Positions 1 through 5,967 of a DNA stretch of 8,719 nucleotides are shown one piece after another. The notes below the pieces were generated by a model. It saw only the letters and a program-made list of their open reading frames with translations, did no database searches and was not told the DNA's origin. Each line of letters starts with the position of its first letter. Position 1 is the first letter of the stretch. The stretch is from Bryobacterales bacterium (GTDB lineage Bacteria > Acidobacteriota > Terriglobia > Bryobacterales > Bryobacteraceae). The position numbers and the translations under genes were made by a program. The stretch spans positions 8,145 through 16,863 of the forward strand of contig PKZC01000063.1 of assembly GCA_003132905.1 (NCBI GenBank). Direction: 5' to 3'.

Positions 1-1811
1 TCGGCCCCAACGGCAGCGGCAAAACCACGCTGCTCAAAGTGTTGTCGGGCACGGAGTCGCTCGACTACGGCAAGCTGAGCGTCACGCGCGGCGTCAGCTC
101 CGGCTACTTGCCGCAGGACGGGCTCTCGCTCTCAGGCCGAAGCGTATTCGCCGAATGCATGTCGGTATTCGCATCCCTGCAACAGATGGAAGTGGAGATG
201 GAAGAGCTGACACACAAGATGGGCGAGCTGGATCCCGCGGGCCCGGAATACGCACAGGTGGCGGACCGCTTCCATCAACTTGATAGCGAATTTCGGACTC
301 GAGACGGCTACGCGATCGAAGCTCAAGTAGGCAGCGTGCTGTCCGGGCTGGGGTTCCCGCATGAGGAGTGGAACAAACGCACCGAGGACTTTTCGGGCGG
401 CTGGCAGATGCGCATCGCGCTGGCGAAACTTCTGCTCGAAAAACCCAACCTGCTGCTTCTTGATGAGCCCACCAATCACCTGGATTTGGAAGCCCGCAAC
501 TGGCTGGAGCAGTACCTGGCGAACTATCCGTTCGCATTCGTGCTGATCTCGCACGACCGCTATTTCCTGGATGTGACGGTCAATAAGATCGTCGAGATCT
601 GGAATCGCGGGGTGCATTTTTATTCGGGCAACTACGAAAAGTATCTGCGCCAAAAGCAGGAGCGAATGGAGCAGCTGGAAGCCGCGTATCGCAACCAGCG
701 CGAGCGCATCGAGCATCTGGAAGCTTTCATCAACCGCTTTCGTTACACCGCCACGAAAGCGAAACAGGTGCAGAGCCGGATCAAAGAGCTCGAAAAGATC
801 GAGCGCATCGAGCTGCCCAACGATGAGAAAACCATTCACTTTACTTTTCCGCAGCCCAAGCCAAGCGGCCGCATCGTGGCCGAGTTTCACAACGTATCGA
901 AGAGCTACGGCGACAAGTTCGTCTTCGGCGGCGTAAACTTTATCAGCGAGCGCGGCGACCGTATCGCGCTGGTGGGCGTGAACGGGGCGGGCAAGTCTAC
1001 ATTGATCAAACTGCTTGCAGGCAGCGAGCCGCTCACGAGCGGCGAATATCGCCTGGGCCACAACGCCGAAGTGGATTACTTCGCGCAGGATCAATATAAG
1101 GAACTGGACCCGAACTCGCGCATGCTGGACGATCTGCAGGGCGAAGCTCCGCGCTCCACCAACACCGAGCTACGCAGCCTGCTGGGCTGTTTTCTCTTTT
1201 CGGAAGACGACGTTTTCAAGCGCATCGGCGTGCTCTCGGGCGGCGAACGCAATCGCTACGCGCTGGCTCGCATGCTTTTGCAGCCTTCGAATTTTCTGTT
1301 GCTCGACGAGCCCACCAATCACTTGGATATGCGCGCCAAGGATATTTTGCTCGAATCGCTCGAAAAATACACTGGTACTGTGGTTTTCGTTTCGCACGAC
1401 CGCTACTTCATCGATAAACTTGCCACGCGCATCTTTGAAGTGGGCAACGGCGAGGTAAATGTTTTCCCCGGCAACTACGAAGACTACATCTGGCGCAAAG
1501 AAGGCAAGCAGATCGATCTGACTTTGCCCAGTGTCGGAAACGGCGTCGCCAATCACCAGCCACCGGCCACCAGCCCCGAGCAGCCCGCCAAGCGGGTGAA
1601 CCCGATGAAATTGAAGCAGCGGCAGAATCGCGCGAAAGAACTCGAAGGGAAGATCGCGGCGCTAGAAGCGGAGATCGCGACCGACGAAGAAAACCTGGCG
1701 AATTTTGTGAGCGCCGAAGAGACCATTCGCGTGGCCTCCCAACTGGAGAAGCGCCGGGCCGCGCTCACCGCTCTGCTCGAAGAATGGGAAGAGGTCTCGC
1801 AAGAAGCATGA
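1..1811 (+). CDS. ABC-F family ATPase (Uup/YdiF-like), 5' partial
   Basis: Soluble tandem ATPase of the ABC-F family. Characterised members bind the ribosomal E site and relieve stalled translation; they are not transporters. The reading frame is already open at base 3 with the first Walker A (GPNGSGKTT), so roughly the first 30 residues lie outside the window. Domain 1 has the signature SGGWQ (393-407), Walker B LLLLDEPTNHLD (450-485) and the switch His in SHDRYF (552). A charged helical linker (about 640-840), where ABC-F proteins carry their tRNA-interaction region, joins the domains. Domain 2 has Walker A GVNGAGKST (975-1001), signature SGGER (1236-1250), Walker B with DEPTNHLD (1293-1328) and the switch His (1395). 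Both Walker B motifs keep the catalytic Glu. A Lys/Glu-rich coiled coil (about 1600-1800) resembles the Uup/YdiF C-terminal domain. I cannot say whether it is housekeeping or a resistance-type member. The stop overlaps the next start as ATGA. Confidence 0.95.
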   Translation, partial: GPNGSGKTTLLKVLSGTESLDYGKLSVTRGVSSGYLPQDGLSLSGRSVFAECMSVFASLQQMEVEMEELTHKMGELDPAGPEYAQVADRFHQLDSEFRTRDGYAIEAQVGSVLSGLGFPHEEWNKRTEDFSGGWQMRIALAKLLLEKPNLLLLDEPTNHLDLEARNWLEQYLANYPFAFVLISHDRYFLDVTVNKIVEIWNRGVHFYSGNYEKYLRQKQERMEQLEAAYRNQRERIEHLEAFINRFRYTATKAKQVQSRIKELEKIERIELPNDEKTIHFTFPQPKPSGRIVAEFHNVSKSYGDKFVFGGVNFISERGDRIALVGVNGAGKSTLIKLLAGSEPLTSGEYRLGHNAEVDYFAQDQYKELDPNSRMLDDLQGEAPRSTNTELRSLLGCFLFSEDDVFKRIGVLSGGERNRYALARMLLQPSNFLLLDEPTNHLDMRAKDILLESLEKYTGTVVFVSHDRYFIDKLATRIFEVGNGEVNVFPGNYEDYIWRKEGKQIDLTLPSVGNGVANHQPPATSPEQPAKRVNPMKLKQRQNRAKELEGKIAALEAEIATDEENLANFVSAEETIRVASQLEKRRAALTALLEEWEEVSQEA

Positions 1812-3049
1812 GCGATTTTCAGGAGCAGCTCGCTCATCTGCGTAAGCGCATCGCCAGAATCGACAAGAAGTACACCACTCCGCAACGGAAGCCGCCGGCG
1901 CCCAGCCCTCAGCCACTTGCTTTCCCCGAAGACTGGTTACACGGCGAGGAAGTCGCGACCGAGCACGGCGTCCATTACGAAACCGAAAGACTGTACGAAC
2001 GCCAGCGCCGCCACGGCAGCGTAGGCATTGTGGATCTGGAAGATCTTTCGCACGATCTGCTGGATCCGATCTCGAATGGACAGATTCGCGGCGTGCCGCC
2101 CGAGAAATGGTGCTTCCTGGATACTGAAACCACGGGACTGGCCGGCGGTTCGGGCACCTATGCATTTCTGGTCGGCGTCGGCCGCATCACCCCGCAGGGA
2201 TTTCGTGTGCGGCAATTTTTTATGCGGGATTTCGGAGAAGAGGCCAGCCAGTTGAGCGCCTTGGCGGAACATTTGAAGCAGTTCGACGTGATGATCACCT
2301 ACAACGGGCGAACCTACGATCAGCCGCTGCTTGAGACGCGCTTCCGCATGGTGCGCCAGCGTCCGCCGTTCAGTTCGATGGAGCACTTGGATTTACTTTT
2401 CGGCGCGCGCCGGTTGTGGAACCTGCGATTCGATAGCTGCCGGTTGATAGAGCTCGAAAATCAAATTCTGGGCGTGGAACGGCAAGGCGATCTGCCGGGC
2501 GAATTGATTCCCTATGTCTATTTCGAATACGTGCGCACGCACGAAATCTTTCGCCTGATGCCGGTGTTCCATCACAACGCCATCGACATCCTGACCCTGG
2601 CCTGCCTCACGGCCATTGTTCCGCGCGCGTTTCAACCAGGGAATGCTGGTTTTTCGCACGGCGCCGAGATGATTGGGCTGGCTCGTTGGTGGCGTCAGGC
2701 CGAGCAGCACGAAAACGCGCTGGCGCTTTTCCGTCAGGCCATCGAAAAGAATCTCTCGGACGAATTGTTGTTTCGTACGTTGTGGGATATCGCGGCGCTT
2801 GAGAAGAAGCTGGGCCGCGAGCATGCCGCGCTACCGGTGCTCACCGACCTGGCCGCTTCGCACAATCCGTGGCGGGCCGCGGCCTACGTGGAGCTGGCCA
2901 AGTATTATGAGCGGCGCGAACGCAACTATGCGCTGGCGCTGGAAATGACCCGCAGCGCGATGGAATTGGAGCCGTCCGAAGCACTCGATCGCCGTGCCGC
3001 CCGGTTGGAAAAACGCGCCGGTACGCCAAAAACCTCTAGGCTTATATGA
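1808..3049 (+). CDS. YprB/MrfB-like DEDDh exonuclease with TPR-like C-terminus
   Basis: Predicted 413-residue 3'-5' exonuclease of the RNase H/DnaQ fold. The three exonuclease motifs are visible: DTETTG (D105, E107), TYNGRTYD (N166, D171) and HHNAIDIL (H256, D260). Together they give a complete DEDDh metal-binding set. Residues about 285-400 form three helical pairs that look like TPR repeats (EQHENALALFRQAIEKN, GREHAALPVL, NYALALEMTRSAMELEP). The N-terminal 45 residues are basic and Pro-rich. This nuclease-plus-TPR layout matches Bacillus subtilis YprB, renamed MrfB, which works with the helicase MrfA in repair of mitomycin C damage. No helicase gene is visible here, so that role is inferred. 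I chose the ATG at 1808 because it makes a 4-base ATGA overlap with the upstream gene. An in-frame ATG at 1784 would add eight residues. The gene ends in another ATGA overlap with the lipoprotein gene. Confidence 0.85.
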   Translation: MSDFQEQLAHLRKRIARIDKKYTTPQRKPPAPSPQPLAFPEDWLHGEEVATEHGVHYETERLYERQRRHGSVGIVDLEDLSHDLLDPISNGQIRGVPPEKWCFLDTETTGLAGGSGTYAFLVGVGRITPQGFRVRQFFMRDFGEEASQLSALAEHLKQFDVMITYNGRTYDQPLLETRFRMVRQRPPFSSMEHLDLLFGARRLWNLRFDSCRLIELENQILGVERQGDLPGELIPYVYFEYVRTHEIFRLMPVFHHNAIDILTLACLTAIVPRAFQPGNAGFSHGAEMIGLARWWRQAEQHENALALFRQAIEKNLSDELLFRTLWDIAALEKKLGREHAALPVLTDLAASHNPWRAAAYVELAKYYERRERNYALALEMTRSAMELEPSEALDRRAARLEKRAGTPKTSRLI

Positions 3050-3456
3050 TGAAACCGTTCCTGCCGTTGCTTGTTGTATTGAGTTTGACTGGCTGCGCCA
3101 AGGCGCCCAAGCTGGATGTGAGTTTGACCCTCGACAAGCAAAATGCCAATCTCATCTTCGTGAAGGTGAAAGTGGTGAACACCGAAGATCGCGCCACGGT
3201 CCCCATCGCCCTGGAAGTAACCGGCCAAACGGAATCCAACGGCCATTGGGATAAGGCCAGCACCATACTGCATCCAGCGGCGTTCGTGCTGAATCGCAAA
3301 GAACAGCGAGAGATCACGAAGTTGTGGAGGGTTCCAGCCGATGCCGCTCGAACCACGCTCACTGTGAAAGAACAGGAACGCGGTTTTTTGTTAAAAACGG
3401 AACGTGCGGAAAAGGTTTTTTCGGCTGACGCCGCGCCGGCTATACCAAAGCCCTGA
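3046..3456 (+). CDS. small predicted lipoprotein, unknown function
   Basis: 136-residue predicted secreted lipoprotein. The N-terminus is a short basic start (MMK), a hydrophobic stretch ([10 protein letters not shown]) and the lipobox LTGC, with Cys17 as the expected lipidated residue. The mature part of about 120 residues is rich in alternating hydrophobic and polar residues ([21 protein letters not shown]), which suggests a beta-sandwich or Ig-like fold; this is inference. I do not recognise the family. Two ATGs stand in tandem; the first overlaps the exonuclease stop (ATGA), so translation is probably coupled. The last 17 bases overlap the end of the convergent alanine dehydrogenase gene. 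The tail contains a Lys/Glu-rich stretch and ends Ala/Pro-rich. Confidence 0.72.
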   Translation: MMKPFLPLLVVLSLTGCAKAPKLDVSLTLDKQNANLIFVKVKVVNTEDRATVPIALEVTGQTESNGHWDKASTILHPAAFVLNRKEQREITKLWRVPADAARTTLTVKEQERGFLLKTERAEKVFSADAAPAIPKP

Positions 3457-4552
3457 GTTCGCTCCAAGCCAGCCCTTGCGATTCTGCTACGCCCGCGTGC
3501 GTAATATGTCCGGCATAAGTGTTCACGCCCACTCGAATTGCCACATTGTCGCGGCAGGCTTGTTCTAATCCCTTCGAACACAGTTCGGCGAGATAGGGAA
3601 ACGTGGCGTTCGTTAGCGCGTATGTCGAAGTGTGCGGCACCGCGGCGGGCATGTTCGACACGCAGTAATGCAGCACGCCATCGACGAAATAAATAGGATC
3701 GGTATGCGTGGTGGCGTGCGAGGTTTCGAAGCAACCGCCTTGATCGATAGCCACATCCACCATCACCGCCCCCGGTTTCATGGCTTTCAACATGTCGCGG
3801 CGCACCAGCTTAGGCGCAGACGCGCCCGGAATCAACACCGCGCCAACCACCAGATCGGCATTGCGCACCGCATCGCGCACGGTAAATATATTCGATGCCA
3901 GCGTCACCACCTGGCTGCTATAGATGTCGTCGAGCGTGCGCAGACGATCCAAACTACGATCGATGATGGTGACGTGCGCGCCCAAGCCCACGGCCATTTT
4001 CGCCGCGTTGTGGCCCACCACGCCGCCACCCAGGATCGCAACATTGGCGGGTGCGACGCCCGGGACGCCGCCCAGCAGAATGCCCCGCCCTCCGTTGGGC
4101 CGTTCCAGATACACCGCGCCCACCTGCACCGCCATGCGTCCGGCCACTTCGCTCATGGGAGTGAGCAGCGGGAGCGATCCATCGGCTTCGCGTATAGTTT
4201 CGTATCCCACCGCGCTCACTTTGGCGTGCACCAGTTTGCGCGTGAGTTCGGGCAATGGCGCAAGATGCAGGTATGTGAACAGGATCAGGCCGGGACGGAA
4301 GTGCGCATATTCGGAAGTCTGCGGCTCCTTGACCTTGATCACAAGATCAGCCTTGCTCCAGACGTCGGCGGCATTCCCCAGGATCTCCGCGCCCGCTTCG
4401 ACGTATTCGTGATCGGGGATGGAACTTCCGGTGCCGGCCTGGGTCTCAACCAGCACTCGATGGCCGGCTTCGCGCAAAGCGGTTACGCCGCTTGGAACCA
4501 ACCCGACCCGAGTTTCGTGATCCTTGATTTCCTTAGGAACGCCGACGGTCAT
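3440..4552 (-). CDS. ald: alanine dehydrogenase
   Basis: Catalyses the reversible NAD-dependent oxidative deamination of L-alanine to pyruvate and ammonia in the cytoplasm. The 370-residue length is the family's usual size. The N-terminus [18 protein letters not shown] is diagnostic. The substrate and catalytic residues known from characterised enzymes fall at the expected positions: R15, K75 (VIKVKEP), H96 (TYLHLAP) and D270 (VDVAIDQGG). The Rossmann NAD site is [12 protein letters not shown] (about 173-184), followed by the ribose-binding acid D198 in VTIIDRS. Nothing is missing. The ATG overlaps the stop of the upstream peptidoglycan-binding gene by four bases and there is no clear Shine-Dalgarno, so translational coupling is likely. 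The 3' end overlaps the convergent lipoprotein gene by 17 bases. Transhydrogenase alpha subunits share the fold, but the Ald-specific N-terminus and length favour Ald. Confidence 0.97.
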   Translation of the reverse strand: MTVGVPKEIKDHETRVGLVPSGVTALREAGHRVLVETQAGTGSSIPDHEYVEAGAEILGNAADVWSKADLVIKVKEPQTSEYAHFRPGLILFTYLHLAPLPELTRKLVHAKVSAVGYETIREADGSLPLLTPMSEVAGRMAVQVGAVYLERPNGGRGILLGGVPGVAPANVAILGGGVVGHNAAKMAVGLGAHVTIIDRSLDRLRTLDDIYSSQVVTLASNIFTVRDAVRNADLVVGAVLIPGASAPKLVRRDMLKAMKPGAVMVDVAIDQGGCFETSHATTHTDPIYFVDGVLHYCVSNMPAAVPHTSTYALTNATFPYLAELCSKGLEQACRDNVAIRVGVNTYAGHITHAGVAESQGLAWSELRALV

Positions 4553-5034
4553 TTGACGGGCGCGACAGAGGGAGAAACCGGCGGCGCTATCTGAGACGGA
4601 GGCGCGGCATCGGATTTCGCCGTCAGGCGCTTAGGACCCAAGCCCAAAGCAATGAGGGAAAGCGAGTTGATTTTGCCGTCCGGCATCAGACTTTGATCGG
4701 CTTGAAAACGCTTGAGGGCATCGGAAGAATCCGCACCCCATTCGCCGCTGGGCTCGCCTTTGTAATAGCCCTTGCTCACGAGGGCTCGTTGGATTTCCCG
4801 ATAACGATCGGGCGTGGGCGCCTGCTGATACGAACGCACTGGCCGGTGGGCTATTTTCCCTTTATGGCCCGAGGCGGCTTTGGTTGTTTTCGTGGAAGCA
4901 GCTACCGTGTGTTTCCGAGTGCTGGAGGCGGCGGCCACCGGATGGCGACGTTTGTGCGGTTTGGCCGGTGTGGCAGCAAGCGAAGAACACGCGATGGCAG
5001 AGGTCGCCAGTGCCGTAAGAATTCTTTGTAACAC
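4549..5034 (-). CDS. secreted peptidoglycan-binding domain protein
   Basis: 161-residue protein. Residues 1-21 look like a Sec signal peptide ([10 protein letters not shown], then a small-residue region ending SSLAA), with likely cleavage near residue 20. A Cys lies at 16, but the preceding residues (AIA) fit a lipobox poorly. Residues 22-75 are a basic, His/Lys/Ala-rich low-complexity linker. Residues about 76-131 match the peptidoglycan-binding type 1 fold: [20 protein letters not shown], then [17 protein letters not shown] and [15 protein letters not shown]. The tail from 141 is Ala/Pro-rich. No catalytic domain is present, so it probably only binds cell wall. The start is GTG at 5034: the codon just before it in frame is TAA, so no longer version exists, and a later start would remove the signal peptide. 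Its stop overlaps the ald start (ATGA), which puts the two genes in one operon. Confidence 0.85.
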   Translation of the reverse strand: MLQRILTALATSAIACSSLAATPAKPHKRRHPVAAASSTRKHTVAASTKTTKAASGHKGKIAHRPVRSYQQAPTPDRYREIQRALVSKGYYKGEPSGEWGADSSDALKRFQADQSLMPDGKINSLSLIALGLGPKRLTAKSDAAPPSQIAPPVSPSVAPVK

Positions 5035-5042
5035 TTAACTAT

Positions 5043-5048
5043 ATTGTA
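5043..5048 (-). promoter_or_regulatory. possible -10 box for the peptidoglycan-binding/ald operon
   Basis: Read on the minus strand this is TACAAT, close to the sigma-70 -10 consensus. Transcription starting 6-7 bases downstream would begin about two bases before the GTG start codon, giving a nearly leaderless mRNA. That would fit the absence of any Shine-Dalgarno sequence upstream of the GTG. The -35 region is poor (CAACGA at 5066-5071), so support is modest. Confidence 0.33.
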
Positions 5049-5071
5049 GAACGGTGGGAGGGGAGTCGTTG

Positions 5072-5092
5072 GTGGCTAGTGGCCAGTGGCTA
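5072..5092 (+). repeat. three tandem GTGGCYA heptamers
   Basis: GTGGCTA (5072-5078), GTGGCCA (5079-5085) and GTGGCTA (5086-5092) stand head to tail. They lie between the nucleotidyltransferase gene and the peptidoglycan-binding gene, and the last copy supplies the nucleotidyltransferase's stop codon (TAG on the minus strand). The copies differ at one base. Confidence 0.8.
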
Positions 5093-5587
5093 GTTCCCGG
5101 CGGTTTTTCGCTTTTCTTCGAGTGTCCGGCGCAGGATGGGGAGCACAGCGAGGTCTTTCTCACCGCCTAACTCTTCCTTGATCGCGATCAGGGTTTCCAG
5201 GTCAAGAACGCGTATGCGCAGACCTTCGGCAACGTCTAATTCAACGGAACGCGGAACCAGATCCTCGTAGGTAAGATTGTTACCGATCGTTCCGAGCAGG
5301 TCCAATGGTCCGTAGCGCGTGATCAGATTGAGGTGTCCGGCGGAAGTCAAGTGACTTGCGTTTGGCTTGAGCCGCCGTTCAGGCTGCATACGGAAGATGG
5401 CATCCAAGGCTTCCAGCACGGGTAAGATACGGGCGACGTTGGCGGTGTCGCGTGAGTGAACTATATCGACATCGAAAGTGTTAACCGGAGCGCCGTTTAG
5501 GACCGCGGCAAGTCCACCGACCAGAATAAAGCCGACGCCAGCGTCGTGCAGAGCGCGTAGTGTGGCAGTTGGCCTAAGCTCCTGCAT
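5090..5587 (-). CDS. minimal nucleotidyltransferase-fold protein, possible toxin-antitoxin component
   Basis: 165-residue protein with the DNA polymerase beta-type nucleotidyltransferase core. GG at 24-25 in ILVGGLAAVLNG is followed by the acidic pair D39 and D41 in NTFDVDIV. A third candidate metal ligand is D96 in GPLDLLGT. The C-terminal pattern LDLETLIAIKEELGGEKD followed by a basic helix is typical of stand-alone nucleotidyltransferases in prokaryotic MNT/AbiEii-like defence or toxin-antitoxin contexts. It is much shorter than canonical AbiEii proteins. The catalytic residues look intact, so an active enzyme is plausible; substrate unknown. An in-frame TGA stands directly before the ATG, so 5587 is the earliest possible start. 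The start lies within the upstream 54-codon gene (14-base overlap) and lacks a clear Shine-Dalgarno, implying translational coupling. Whether it acts as toxin, antitoxin or something else cannot be read from the sequence. Confidence 0.8.
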   Translation of the reverse strand: MQELRPTATLRALHDAGVGFILVGGLAAVLNGAPVNTFDVDIVHSRDTANVARILPVLEALDAIFRMQPERRLKPNASHLTSAGHLNLITRYGPLDLLGTIGNNLTYEDLVPRSVELDVAEGLRIRVLDLETLIAIKEELGGEKDLAVLPILRRTLEEKRKTAGN

Positions 5588-5738
5588 TCAATTCGCGCAT
5601 CGCAATAATCTCATTCACGTGCTGTTCAAACAATTTGAGACGCTCTGAGGGAGGCAGAGAGAGCATCCAGCGGATCAGCGTCAGGTCAACGCCGTCGGGG
5701 CTATAGTCGGTCAATGGAGCCTGATCGTCTGTTGCCAT
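5574..5738 (-). CDS. 54-residue small protein paired with the nucleotidyltransferase
   Basis: Short reading frame from ATG 5738 to TAG 5574-5576, starting MATDDQAPLTDYSPDGVDLT. It has an acidic N-terminus, then a compact helical-looking part (LIRWMLSLPPSERLKLFEQH and VNEIIAMRELNAGA). The pattern of a single Trp in IRWML, then a PPSER turn and a helix ending in Arg/Glu, resembles small proteins I recall encoded just before nucleotidyltransferase genes in other bacteria. That resemblance is from memory. It overlaps the nucleotidyltransferase start by 14 bases in a different frame, which supports it being a real gene. No helix-turn-helix or other DNA-binding motif is evident. It could be the antitoxin or regulator of a two-gene module, or simply a structural partner. 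The start is the only ATG/GTG/TTG between the in-frame TAG (5781-5783) and the conserved-looking part. The Shine-Dalgarno is weak. Confidence 0.72.
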   Translation of the reverse strand: MATDDQAPLTDYSPDGVDLTLIRWMLSLPPSERLKLFEQHVNEIIAMRELNAGA

Positions 5739-5790
5739 AGCGTCCCAACCAGGATAGCGAACTCTATAGCGTCCCCTTGTCTAAATAGCG
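5737..5790 (+). repeat. four direct ATAGCG repeats at the small-gene promoter
   Basis: ATAGCG occurs at 5737-5742, 5754-5759, 5766-5771 and 5785-5790, all in the same orientation (CGCTAT on the coding strand). Two copies extend to a perfect 10-base repeat ATAGCGTCCC (5737-5746 and 5766-5775). The first overlaps the small gene's start codon and the last overlaps the proposed -10 box. This placement suits an operator for autoregulation, but the regulator is unknown. Confidence 0.6.
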
Positions 5791-5810
5791 TATGATAGAA
5801 AACGTTACAA
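5782..5810 (-). promoter_or_regulatory. candidate sigma-70 promoter for the small-gene/nucleotidyltransferase pair
   Basis: On the minus strand, TTGTAA (5805-5810) and TATTTA (5782-5787) are separated by exactly 17 bases. The predicted transcription start is near 5775, leaving a leader of about 37 bases before ATG 5738. The surrounding segment is AT-rich: by hand count 5761-5940 has 81 G or C in 180 bases. One ATAGCG repeat overlaps the -10 box. Confidence 0.42.
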
Positions 5811-5855
5811 ACGCAGTCGATTGTCCAAGTTAGCAGCTACGTAGCCCATGTATTG

Positions 5856-5933
5856 TGGGTCTAAAAAAATACCCCCAAAATATAGCTGACTACCCGCTTT
5901 ACTTTCCTTTGAACCGCGGTTACCATAGACCCA
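5856..5933. repeat. 8-base inverted repeat flanking the smc leader
   Basis: TGGGTCTA (5856-5863) is the exact reverse complement of TAGACCCA (5926-5933), with 62 bases between. In RNA this could close a long hairpin upstream of smc, or the arms could be two half-sites for a regulator. The arms are short enough to arise by chance. Confidence 0.4.
5912..5921. promoter_or_regulatory. 10-base perfect palindrome AACCGCGGTT upstream of smc
   Basis: AACCGCGGTT is a perfect 10-base palindrome, 46 bases before the smc start and inside the larger inverted repeat. Palindromes of this size are typical binding sites of dimeric regulators, but no regulator gene is visible in the window and no second copy was noticed. 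Confidence 0.35.
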
Positions 5934-5950
5934 TCCCCCGAGACGATAAT

Positions 5951-5958
5951 GGAAGGGG
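5951..5958 (+). promoter_or_regulatory. ribosome-binding site that fixes the TTG start of smc
   Basis: GGAAGGGG lies nine bases before TTG 5968. In that frame an upstream TAA stands at 5947-5949 and no ATG or GTG lies between it and the conserved FKSF motif, so TTG at 5968 is the best start. Confidence 0.65.
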
Positions 5959-5967
5959 ACGCTTATT

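Larger units (their letters stand above)
5739..5967. other. divergent intergenic region between the accessory pair and smc
   Basis: This 229-base gap separates the minus-strand small gene from plus-strand smc, so it must hold promoters for both. It contains the minus-strand promoter and ATAGCG repeats, an 8-base inverted repeat, a 10-base palindrome and the smc ribosome-binding site. I found no convincing plus-strand -35/-10 pair for smc; TATAGC at 5881-5886 is only a weak -10 candidate. No small RNA or coding frame is supported. Confidence 0.6.

Noticed and set aside
132..1094. Long antisense open frame (320 codons) opposite the ABC-F gene
   Set aside because: It lies entirely opposite a gene with both complete ATPase motif sets. 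Its translation has no recognisable domain and reads as the mirror of the GC-rich codon pattern.
3380..3425. T-rich runs near the lipoprotein gene's end considered as a terminator
   Set aside because: They lie inside the coding sequence, have no GC-rich stem before the T-run on the plus strand, and give A-runs rather than T-runs for ald transcripts on the minus strand.
3632..4594. Long plus-strand open frame (320 codons) opposite ald
   Set aside because: The product is His/Arg-rich with no domain, and the opposite strand encodes alanine dehydrogenase with every catalytic residue in place.
4693..5031. Plus-strand open frame opposite the peptidoglycan-binding gene
   Set aside because: The minus strand encodes a signal peptide and a recognisable peptidoglycan-binding fold; the plus translation is Gly/Arg-rich with no domain.
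5739..5967. Possible riboswitch or small RNA in the smc upstream gap
   Set aside because: Apart from the short inverted repeat and palindrome I could not recognise any conserved aptamer or RNA core.
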